Positions 55,165 to 64,000 of a stretch of DNA of 64,000 bases are shown one piece after another. The notes under the pieces were generated by a model. That model worked only from the letters and a program-made list of their open reading frames with translations, was not told the DNA's origin and ran no database searches. Position numbers and translations under genes: made by a program. Positions within the stretch are counted from its first letter, which is position 1. The number at the start of each line of letters is the position of its first letter. This DNA is from Helianthus annuus (lineage: Eukaryota; Streptophyta; Magnoliopsida; Asterales; Asteraceae), in contig NC_035435.2 in NCBI RefSeq assembly GCF_002127325.2, positions 16,160,002-16,224,001 of the forward strand. The letters are read 5' to 3'.

Positions 55165-57051
55165 TATAACACTCATCTAATTACTACTCAAATTTAATAA
55201 TAGTTAAAGAATTTAATATAAAAGTGCTTTCATTAAACATAGGTTACCAAAGACAAAATTCTAAATTGGCCATACACTAGTCAACTACTGACTAGTTTAG
55301 GTATTCATAACATGTTAAGCAAATTGTTCACATCACAACATTTTCGATCAAAGTTAAGTTAATGCGGAAGCTTCAAAAGTGCGTGTGCGGTTCTTCAAAA
55401 ATGCTTGATCGCCATCCGGAAAGTCCCTAATGCCACATAACGGTCAAAACCACTTAAAGTATTAGTTTTGACGGTAATATAGTGCGTATAAACAAGTTCT
55501 AGCATCAAAATATGAAAACAAAACAAAATTTCATAATTTGTCCTGCCGCGTGTCGCGGCAAGAACTGCTTATTTTGTCGCGTGCCGCGGCAGCTCCTGCG
55601 TGTCGCGGTGGATCAAAGTGATTCTGCCGCGTGGCGCGGGGGAACCGATTTTCCAGCAGATGCAGGTTTGTGACCTGCATTTGCTGCCAGCTCCGGAATT
55701 TCAAATTTTTAACTTCAATTGACCATAACTTTTGACTCGTAAGTCCGTTTTTGGTGATTCTTCTTCCTATACGTCTGTAAATTCATTACGGACGTACCTA
55801 CAATGATTACCGGACCGAAAATTTGGTTTACGGAACGTACGACTAAAGATTACTTATGAAATTATTCGACCCATTATAATTCCCCTTATTTTGCTACTTC
55901 TTTAATAGTTAATTTGCCATTATTCGACCCGTTGGCTCATCTTATGGAATCCTCCAATATAATGACTACCAAGCGGTTTCTTGCTAACTCTAATCCTATG
56001 AATTTAAGTAGCGATCATGATCGCTATAATCAACACAACTTTTATGCTACAATGTAACTATACATACTTTAACAACAATTCACTTAATGTAACAAGTTAA
56101 GTTACATATCTTTAGAGCACGCCCTTCAAACGCAAATCGCCACCGGTTGTCCACTCGACGCTCCTGTATCTTTTCCTATAGAGTTCAATCATGTCGCGGT
56201 TAGAACTCTTTTCAATCATATATCGCATAATTCGCCCAAACATCACAATTATGCTTTTTAACTTTAAATTTCAGTTTCGAGCCTTCTTTGAGGCATTTCT
56301 ACGAACACTAAAAGGGCATAATTTTATATATTTTATATTATAGTTCATGGCTTGTCACTTAGCCTCAATTAACATTAATTGAGCTATCACATATAGAATT
56401 AAACATCAAATTTTCAGAAATCAGTTTCTTTCAATTAATTTACACTAGAATAGCCTTCTAAACCCTAGTGTTCATCATTTTCTCACAAAACCCAAGAATG
56501 ACCTTCAATGTGTTTATGAAATTTCCAGAATTTAGACATGATTTCACATATTGTTGTCTAGGTTTTACTCCTAGACACTATATCATTCCTATTCTATCCA
56601 AATAGCAATCGTGCATCATCAAATTTCGAATTCCCCAAATTCATGAGAATTTCAAGTAGAGAATTTTTATCAAATTTTACATACCTTATGATCTCCTTGC
56701 AATGGGGATCACTAATCTATGCTCGATTTTCGTTTTGGACTTGATTTGAATCGTCAATTTGAAGGTTTTGACAAGAACTTAGTGTTTTTGGGAGCTTGGG
56801 ATCACCCCTGCTTCTTGGTCGATCTCCAGCAACAAAACACAAATGTGTTTATTTTTTTTTTTTGTTTTATTAATATTAGTTTCCATTTAAACACTTTTGG
56901 CCCCTCAACTTTCATTTTTTATTTGTTTTAACTCTCTAACTACTCATAAGTCATCATCTAACTAGGTTAATGTCATTCCTTGTTAGTTTCTTTTTCTTAT
57001 TTATTCACTACATAATTGTGTTATAAAAATTTGTATTTTCACGGTGTTACA
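55165..57051 (-). repeat. Tekay-G 5' LTR
   Basis: 1887 bp. GC island at 55542-55650 with four boxes: GCCGCGTGTCGCGGCA, GTCGCGTGCCGCGGCA, GCGTGTCGCGGT and GCCGCGTGGCGCGG. In element sense these lie about 60 bp upstream of a TATA-like ACTATATTACC (55474-55484). It has lost the segment corresponding to 49146-49274 of the other LTR. Confidence 0.9.
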
Positions 57052-57056
57052 ATATC

Positions 57057-57861
57057 TGGATAGAAACATTACCAAGATGAAACTAGATGATACCTTACAT
57101 TTTCACAACTTTTGTTATCATACAAATGAGAATTTGACAAAAGGAAAATGAGACCTATAAATTTCATCCATTATAACCGAAATTCATGAGAAATCATGAC
57201 ATGGTTAATGAGGTGATTATTCAACTAATCTCATTCTAAGTGATTTTAAATCATGATGTTAAAAGCCATAAAATATTACTTAGCTTAAGGAATAAATATG
57301 GGTCCATCATAAGTCATTCATTGACATTCGTGGAACTTATTCCAAATGGAATATTTAGACATAATTCATTTATCATTTAAAAGACTATCAACTTGTATCT
57401 AAATTTTGTCGCATATGGCCCACGGTCTTAGAAGAAGTCTATTCATATATGTACTTAATAAGATTTCTGTTAAATATGTCCTTAAAGTTTCTTATGATAT
57501 CGGGACACCAAAGAAATCAAATAAAGTCTAATGTATATGTCATAGGTTCCCACGTCACGTACCTCATTGAAACTTCTCTTGTAGCTTTTCTAGGGATTTC
57601 AAAGACCAGTGGGAGCATTAAGTGTCATAATAATAACTTGCAATAGTTTCAAGAGGTGGGGGATTGAAAACTTCATATTACTTCAATTTACTCCTCTTGT
57701 ACAAGACACTGCTCCATCTCGACACTGTTCTATAAAAACTTGTCTCCTTAAAATATAATGCTACACTTACAAAAGTTTCATTGTTGCTTAATTGTGGGCA
57801 CACTTAGATTTCTTACCTAAACTAACATAATCCTCAACAAGAGAAACTACAACGACTAACG
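57057..57861 (+). mobile_element. Copia-F body, right part
   Basis: About 800 bp of AT-rich sequence after G. No ORF. CCAGTGGGAGCATTAAG at 57605-57621 resembles a copia 3' region or polypurine tract, but no LTR follows, so the end of F is not seen; H interrupts at 57862. Confidence 0.4.
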
Positions 57862-60800
57862 TGTCACACCCCGACCACGTAGAACATACAAAACGTAGCG
57901 GAAATGTCGGGGAGTGTTGTAACAGAATTAATTGTTTCAAATCCATGGCAACTGAAGTTTCGTTTTATTGATCAAACATGAAAGTTTACATTGTTTAAAC
58001 AAGAACCAAAAAGTACATAACATAAATTAACTAGTTCTTGTCTCGTTTTAAGTCACTAAGGCACAGGTCCGCCTAAGTATATCTTGATAAATCCTATGCA
58101 TCATCTCCTGAAAACACATGTGAAAATAGGTACGTCAGCATAAAAATGCCTGTGAGATACATTGGTTTTGTGAAAACGGAATTCATGACTTATGTTTGAG
58201 AAAATGTTTAGTCATGAACCTTGTAATTTGCTTTGTCTTGTAAATCATTTGAAAAACGATAAGATCAGATGATATGTATAAATAAGAGAACACTGTATGG
58301 TTAAATGGATAACCATGTAAAATGAGTTTGTATAAGATAAGTTGTTTGTAATACAATGTCTTGTGAAGAATATGTTATTTGTATAAAATGTAATATGTTT
58401 ATACTGAAATGATTTAGATAACGCTACAATATGTAATATAATGCAAACATTTATATATAGGAAGTACCAGCAGCGTATCCACCATGCTTGTATCATATTA
58501 CATATGCCACGTTACTCCAACCATTTACCCAAACCAACCACCATGTAAATTGTTCATGTATAAATCAATTTTCAAGTGTTATTGTGTAAACCATATCGAA
58601 ATGTCTATGTTCAATGTAAACCACCAAGTATGTATATCAATGTCAAAATGTTTATGTTTAATGTAGATAATGTAATGTGTACCCAAAATATATCTTGTAT
58701 GGTAAGCGAGATGTATCAACTCAACCATATGTAAAATGCACAAAACAAGGTGTTGAAGTAAAACATGGTTTAAATCAATGTTATGTTTTGTGGAACAATG
58801 CATGCTCTACTGATATAAACATTTGTGCGGTATTGTGAAATATGCATACATCCAAGCCTTGAGACTGTGGCGATAAACCCTTAAACAATTAATGGTTTAT
58901 CTACGTTATGTATATCGAATTCGGTCATTCCTTCCAATCCAATCAAACCCAGGATTTCAGGAACGGGAGTTGTCAATTCTTATGGTACCACTACCTACTG
59001 ACGAACGGCGTAGCTAATGTTAATGAATGTATTGTTCCATGTTAAACAAACCAAATGCTGTACCAAAATGAAGGCATGTGATGTAAACAATTTGTACTAA
59101 GTATGCACACAATAGGCATAAATAGCATGAAAATGAAATGTGAAACAATGTACTAAGTATGCACATAATGGCCATACATAGCATGAAATGTAATGAAATC
59201 ATGTACTATAAACGTACTAATGAACATAGCAAGTATATGAATGTGAAAATGGGAAAGCATGAAAGTAACAAGTAGGCACATGTGTTTCACCCCAAAACAG
59301 TTTGGAAAACAGTAAAAGAGGGGTTCAATGTACTCACCTGAGATTGCTTAGAAGTCCTTGTGTAATAATCACACAATGCTAGAGATCACGGAATATCAAA
59401 CGGCACCTAACAGGTAGCTATATTAATATACCGGACCAAATTCGGAAGGATCGGATAGTATGCGGGTTCGTAAACCAAACGAGTATGGAGACTCGTGTAA
59501 TATGGTTTAACAAAGCCTACATACTAAAATGAAACCTAACCTAAGTGCTTACGGCCCATTACGACCCGTTTAGGTAGCTTATGCTACCTTAAAGCGTCGT
59601 TCGCGTAGAACGCGTTTGGAACGCCTAACATCGTGACCACAAGGTATAACCTCGGAAGGTTACAGCCATGGTCACTTAATGTGTTTGGTCGGATCCTAAA
59701 GATTGACCAAATGGGTCGGGTTCGAAAGTATAAGCGATGGTTTAGATCGCTTACCTTACGACCCTATATAAGCACTATACTAAAAGTGACGAGCTAAGCA
59801 TGTTAGAACATGCTTATCTAAGTTTAGAAAACAGGTTTTGCATCAAAACAAACGGCTTTGATGCTCACGAGTAGTTTGGTTACAAAATACGCAAGAATGC
59901 GCATTTTGGCCGAAACTACGACTCGTCACTGAGCCTAGATAACGTGGTAATCAGTAGGTATAGTCGCCATGGACTATAACCATCGTGATCACGCTCACGT
60001 TATGAAGTTCCAATGAACTTCGTGTTGACCATAGGCTAGTCAACGTAGAAAGCCAACAAAACATTGACTTTCGGACTCGAAAAGCGAATAAAAGAACGAA
60101 AGAACACTTACGGAGGGTCCCCGAATGCTAATCTAGATCAAAATGGCTCAGGTATGAAACAAAGGTTCCAACTTAGAGCTTTTGATCAGATTTTTGTGGG
60201 TTTTAACCAAAGGGAGGGGTATTTATAGGAAAAGTAAAGCCGTTAGGATCGTTTCTTGAATATCGTGCCACGATCTTATGCGTACACTTGTCACAAAGTT
60301 GTGGTGGCTTAATGTGACCCTTAGCTCCTGAGATGGTGAAAGGGTATTGCCCTTTGGAGTGTTTGAAAGGCCAATCTTAGCAAGAAAACAAAATTTCTGT
60401 TACTGAAGGGGCCATGCGGCCCGCATCAGGATTAGACAAAACTCAGGCGGGCCGCCTGGCTATGTCTGATCTGCACAAAGTTTCAGAATTGGCAGTTTTG
60501 GTCCCTGTTGCATGTTTAAGCTATTTCCGACACTTCTAAGGCCCGTAAAGCCAACTTTAAGGCCCTAAAATGATGCCTAAACATTGTGGACATGAAACAT
60601 GCTCAAAAATATATCGGACGTTCGTTCGTTTTGCCGTACGAATGCGATGTTCGGTTAATTACGACGGAATGCGCATAAGCGCGAAAAACGATCCAAAATG
60701 CGTGACGAATGGATTTTTCTCATGCCAAACACTAAGGCATAATATAAGGATGCTTACATAAATTTTTGGACGTCCGGATGTATTCAGAACGTAAGTTATG

Positions 60801-61302
60801 CGCAAAAGTGCAAACTTATGCACTTTTTGACACTTTTAGTCCCTGAATGATCCAAAAGTTTGTTTTAGCATACCAAACCCCTCAAAGCCTATTTCTAAGC
60901 TATGTAAAGGATATTTATGGTATGTTTAACTTATGGACATGTTCCAGAATGTTTGTTAAAGTTCAAATTGGCATACTTTCACAGTTTGTCAAGTTTAGTC
61001 CCTGTAAGCGAATTAACTTGTTTTTGCCATACCAAAGCCTTCAAAACTTATTTCTAAGTTATGTAAAGGTTATTTAATGTATGTTGAGTATATGTTGATG
61101 TTCCGGAGTATTTGTCGCATTAAACTGAGTACGTTTACGCACCAGTTTGCGTATAATTCCCCAGAAAGCGATGTAGAGTTTGAAATTGAACAAGACTTGA
61201 TATGTGCAAATGATACACATATTTGTACAAATCCCAAATATGAAATACAATATCTCATTGGTTTGGTATTTGTTTGATGGTCGCAGTGACCTAGGTGTCA
61301 CA
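57862..61302 (-). repeat. Gypsy-H 3' LTR (3441 bp)
   Basis: Starts TGTCACACCCCGACC and ends GGTGTCACA on the plus strand. It contains a GC-rich island (60408-60460; GCGGCCCGC and AGGCGGGCCGCCTGG) in common with C, and a TATA box in element sense (CCTATAAATACCCC, 60217-60230). A partly conserved block is repeated about 160 bp apart (60841 and 61000 onward). The small ORFs within are not credible genes. Confidence 0.85.
60217..60230 (-). promoter_or_regulatory. TATA box of gypsy-H LTR
   Basis: Minus strand CCTATAAATACCCC, a near-perfect plant TATA box, about 180 bp downstream (element sense) of the GC-rich island. Confidence 0.75.
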
Positions 61303-61320
61303 GCCTCCCCTACTTTAGGA
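61303..61320 (-). promoter_or_regulatory. Gypsy-H polypurine tract
   Basis: Minus strand AAAGTAGGGGAGGC directly before TGTGACACC. Confidence 0.8.
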
Positions 61321-63192
61321 AATTTCGTCCCGAAATTTATTCAGAGGAAACTTGTGAGAGTTTAAAACATGAAGTTTGAAAAGATCGAACAACATTGGTT
61401 AGGGTTCTGAACTTCTAATAACTTTAATAACATCATGTTTGCAATGTAAGAGGGATACTTATATACAAGTATATGAAGTGTCATTGGTGCGTCCACCGTA
61501 CCTCCATTACATCGTTCTCATTTTGTTATTGTTGTTACTATCGGCTCTTACACATAATAAATCTTACTGGGTTTCTATGCACCAAATTTCATAATTATGT
61601 ACGCGTCCATAATTACACAATTCCTTGCATAGTTCACTCAATCTATTTTATAATGTGTAGGGGAAAACCAAATGAATAAACCCTGTGATGAATGTGACTA
61701 GACCACCATAGGGTCCCTTTTATTAAATCAATAAATGATTTTAATAGACAACCTAGGGTCCTTTCAGCTTATATCATCACATGTCATTCTTAACCAGATT
61801 TTTGAATCAATCTTTTGACTAGACCATTAAAAGGGTCTCTTATGAATCATGGAGTGGTACTATATAATCCAAGGGTCTTAACTTATTACACAGAAGCCCA
61901 TTAAGGATCTAAGGTAGCACCCTTTTGAATATCCTACTACGAATCCCTCATATGAAGATATGAAAGACTCCACGAGTATTTGGATAACGAATATCCAGAG
62001 TATACAAAAACACAAAATGCATAATAGAAAACACAAGATGCATAAATACATAGTCATATAACCACAAAGATTGTTTAACTTGATTTGTTATCATTCTGTT
62101 AATTTGTTCTGCTAACTGTGCACATGTATTCAAAGCACACCAGGTATCCAATCAATGGATTTTGATTGGTGCTTTAAATATTTCTAAGAATCTAACTATA
62201 AAGATAGAAAGATCTTAAAGAGAAAATTCGATTTCGATTCTAAGGAACCGAAATGATCGAATTTTGGTAAATGAGGAATCCAATTAAGGACTTTGATTTG
62301 TATGATAATCATCCACAAGGGTCTAATTATGGGGATAAAAGATCCCATATGGATTTTAGAAGTTGAAGATGTTTCGAAACCTTGCACTGGACGTGTTTAA
62401 GTCAAAACACGAAGTAAAATGCTTATGAGGTTGAGATGCTCTATATGTCAAGGCGACATATGAAGCGGAATTTGAAGGCTACGTCAATGTATGAGGAAAA
62501 TATTTTTGAAAACTATGCATGAGGTTCTAAAAAAATGTGTTCAATGTTTTTGAAACCTTATATATAATACATTTGAAATTATAAAGTAGGTGTACTAGGT
62601 AAGTATATTTATAAAAATGTTTTAAAATCATGCGAGATGAATTTTGAAATTATGTATAAGGTTTTTTTTTTTCTTGAAAGACATGAATGATGCTTTTCGA
62701 AATCATGCACTTGATAAGAAAATGTACTGTGTTAATTATTGTTTTCAGACTATATGAAATGTTTTGAGATCATGAAGATTGTTTTTGAAATACTTGTACT
62801 GTGTATGTTGAAAAATCAAAACGTAATGGGTATGAGATTTGAAAATACCCTTAGTTATCTAACCAAGGATTCAAAGGTACGCAGAAGCATGATTACTCAT
62901 AATGTCACTTTATTTTCTGTACTTTGTTTCTTAGAGTGAAACGAGTACTTACAATTTTCGAGGGAATCATGAGCGATCATTTGAAAGAGAGAATCACAAG
63001 AGTAATTTGTAAGGAACATAGTTCCTTAATACAGGTATTATAGGGAAATGCCATAAACACATGTAATTATACTTGTATATCAGGATTGCGAACAACAACT
63101 TTTATTTATGAACAAGACATATTGTTTCACAATACACGAAAACAAAAGAAACAAGGGCATAAGACAGCATCATCCTTTGTTTAGCCGAATGC
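61321..63192 (-). other. Gypsy-H non-coding interior
   Basis: About 1.9 kb between the polypurine tract and the gag-like gene. No RT, integrase or protease motif in any frame. It includes repeated TGTATAAGG/TTTTTGAAA-type stretches at 62480-62800. Pol appears to be deleted or replaced. Confidence 0.65.
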
Positions 63193-63777
63193 TCATCCAA
63201 GGGTTGGATTTGCATTAGCAAGCTTTAGGCATTTGTTCCTGAAATGGCTTGTCTCGCCACAGTTGTAGCACGTTCCAGGTGGAAAGCGAGCTTGAGTAGG
63301 GTTGACTTGGAGTTGGGTAGCAGCAAGGTTTATAGCAGCTTTGTTTTGGATAGCAAAGCGGCATGTGTTGACCAAATGTCCCCTCCGTCCACAGTAGGTA
63401 CATTTGGAGCAGGGTATGAGGTTTGAATGATGACGGTTGCATCGTTTGCACAAAGGGGCAGTTCCTATGTATGGCTTCCTAGCTGGTGGCCTTGCCACAT
63501 GGCTAGGTCCCGCTTGATTAGGTGTAGCCGCTGCGAATTTCCTTGAAGCCTTACGCTTCCTTGATTTTGGTGCTGGCTTGACTTCTGCTTCCTTTGGTGG
63601 CTCTTGAGTGGCTTCGTTGTCAAGACGAGAGGCTTCATTGTTGAGACGAGAGGCTTCATTGTTGAGACGAGCCATGGCAATGCCTAAATCCACAGTCTTC
63701 TGAATCACTTCGCCTATTTGCCGGGCAAATTTGGCTGTTCGCTCGGACATTTGACCAGTGCTGAGAGGAATAGACAT
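63193..63777 (-). CDS. Gypsy-H short gag-like protein with zinc knuckles
   Basis: 194 codons from ATG 63777. The N-terminal part is helical with a seven-residue repeat (LNNEASR, LNNEASR, LDNEATQ), followed by a basic linker (PKSRKRKASRK). Two cysteine-rich units follow: CKRCNRHHSNLIPCSKCTYCGRRGHLVNTC and the CCHC box CYNCGETSHFRNKC. It ends shortly after the second knuckle at ANPTLG. The capsid domain that precedes such knuckles in autonomous gypsy gag is absent, and no protease follows. It may be a nucleocapsid-only protein of a non-autonomous element or simply a deleted gag. The frame is intact over its length. Confidence 0.75.
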   Translation of the reverse strand: MSIPLSTGQMSERTAKFARQIGEVIQKTVDLGIAMARLNNEASRLNNEASRLDNEATQEPPKEAEVKPAPKSRKRKASRKFAAATPNQAGPSHVARPPARKPYIGTAPLCKRCNRHHSNLIPCSKCTYCGRRGHLVNTCRFAIQNKAAINLAATQLQVNPTQARFPPGTCYNCGETSHFRNKCLKLANANPTLG

Positions 63778-64000
63778 TCTAGAAGAAAATGAAAGATATA
63801 GGAAGAAACAAGCGAAAGGTTATTGGATAATCAATACAGAATGGTAACGAATGAAAATTGTGATCATTTGTTTGTTACCTAAGGCAAACAAATGAGATGG
63901 TGACAAATCAAAGTAAATGTGTCAAAAATAATGTATCGCGAAGATATGCTCGCCTATAAGTGAACACTCATCCCAAGAATTCCCAGGTAAGCACAACTGG
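63778..64000 (-). other. Gypsy-H leader, up to window end
   Basis: 223 bp, A-rich, no feature seen. It presumably leads to the primer-binding site and 5' LTR outside the window. Confidence 0.4.

Larger units (their letters stand above)
48429..57051 (-). mobile_element. Tekay-G, chromovirus-type Ty3/gypsy element with three stops
   Basis: LTRs at 48429-50416 and 55165-57051 (TGTAACACC...GTGTTATA in element sense). Minus-strand order: 5' LTR (right), mutated primer-binding site, gag, protease, RT, RNase H, integrase with chromodomain-like end, polypurine tract, 3' LTR (left). A possible target duplication, ATATC, is at 57052-57056, but its partner is hidden by the MITE. LTRs differ by several percent and by indels, including a deletion of about 129 bp in the 5' LTR, so G is much older than C. 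Confidence 0.9.
57862..64000 (-). mobile_element. Gypsy-H, 3' LTR and truncated interior, continues past the window
   Basis: Minus strand. The 3' LTR is 57862-61302 (TGTGACACC...GGTGTGACA in element sense), preceded by a polypurine tract. The interior up to 63192 has no pol. A short gag-like gene lies at 63193-63777. LTR length and boxes resemble Tekay-C, so H may be a non-autonomous relative of a Tekay-type family. The 5' LTR and primer site are outside. Confidence 0.8.

Noticed and set aside
56719..56931. ORF of 70 codons, and similar ones at 57449, 58245, 58484 and 62739
   Set aside because: Within LTRs or AT-rich decayed sequence, with Phe/Ile/Tyr-rich translations typical of random AT-rich DNA.
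57605..57621. Polypurine tract and 3' end of Copia-F
   Set aside because: AGTGGGAGCATT looks right, but no sequence matching the 44846-45291 LTR follows. The end of F must be elsewhere or lost.

Overview
This window looks like repeat-dense chromosomal DNA from a eudicot plant. I infer Asteraceae (lettuce, sunflower, Artemisia or Tanacetum type) from the style of the retroelement families, but nothing here fixes the species. I found no host gene, rRNA or tRNA, apart from a possible LINE tail. Nearly all 64 kb is LTR retrotransposon sequence with elements inserted inside elements. I name them A to H.

Layout. Copia-A (minus strand, before 1 to 44425) is the oldest layer; its two LTR ends differ at about 24 of 252 compared bases. 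Inside its integrase gene lies Athila-B (plus strand, 3621-30066, target duplication GTTTG). Inside the 5' LTR of B lies Tekay-C (minus strand, 4680-19121, duplication CTCTT), with two 3534-bp LTRs that differ at only a few bases. The 5' LTR of A was also hit by a Mutator-like non-autonomous DNA transposon, D (33613-36087), and by a gag-only copia element, E (36242-43869, duplication CGAAC). To the right of A come a possible LINE 3' tail (44575-44845), a degenerate copia-like element F (5' LTR 44846-45291, then non-coding body), a foldback MITE near 48030-48428, Tekay-G (minus strand, 48429-57051) and the 3' LTR plus truncated gag of gypsy-H (minus strand, 57862 to beyond the window end). The order of nesting agrees with the LTR divergences where both could be compared.

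Coding content. C has near-complete gag, protease, RT, RNase H, integrase and a chromodomain-like C-terminus, with one frame break between protease and RT, plus an extra 441-residue Pro/Gln/Ser-rich ORF between its primer-binding site and gag. B has a pol gene with one in-frame stop and an env-position ORF that begins exactly at a good 3' splice site, but no recognisable capsid gene. E has a very long gag-like frame and no pol. G has a full gag-pol frame with three in-frame stops. A is a pseudogene throughout.

The most unusual signal is not a gene. Several of these unrelated LTR families carry their own short reiterated, mostly GC-rich motif just upstream of the TATA box. In B this motif is a near-palindromic 12-mer (CACGGGGCCGTG and relatives) that always comes in pairs with a 9-bp spacer, a period of 21 bp. 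I count 14 such pairs across its LTRs, leader and 3' untranslated parts.
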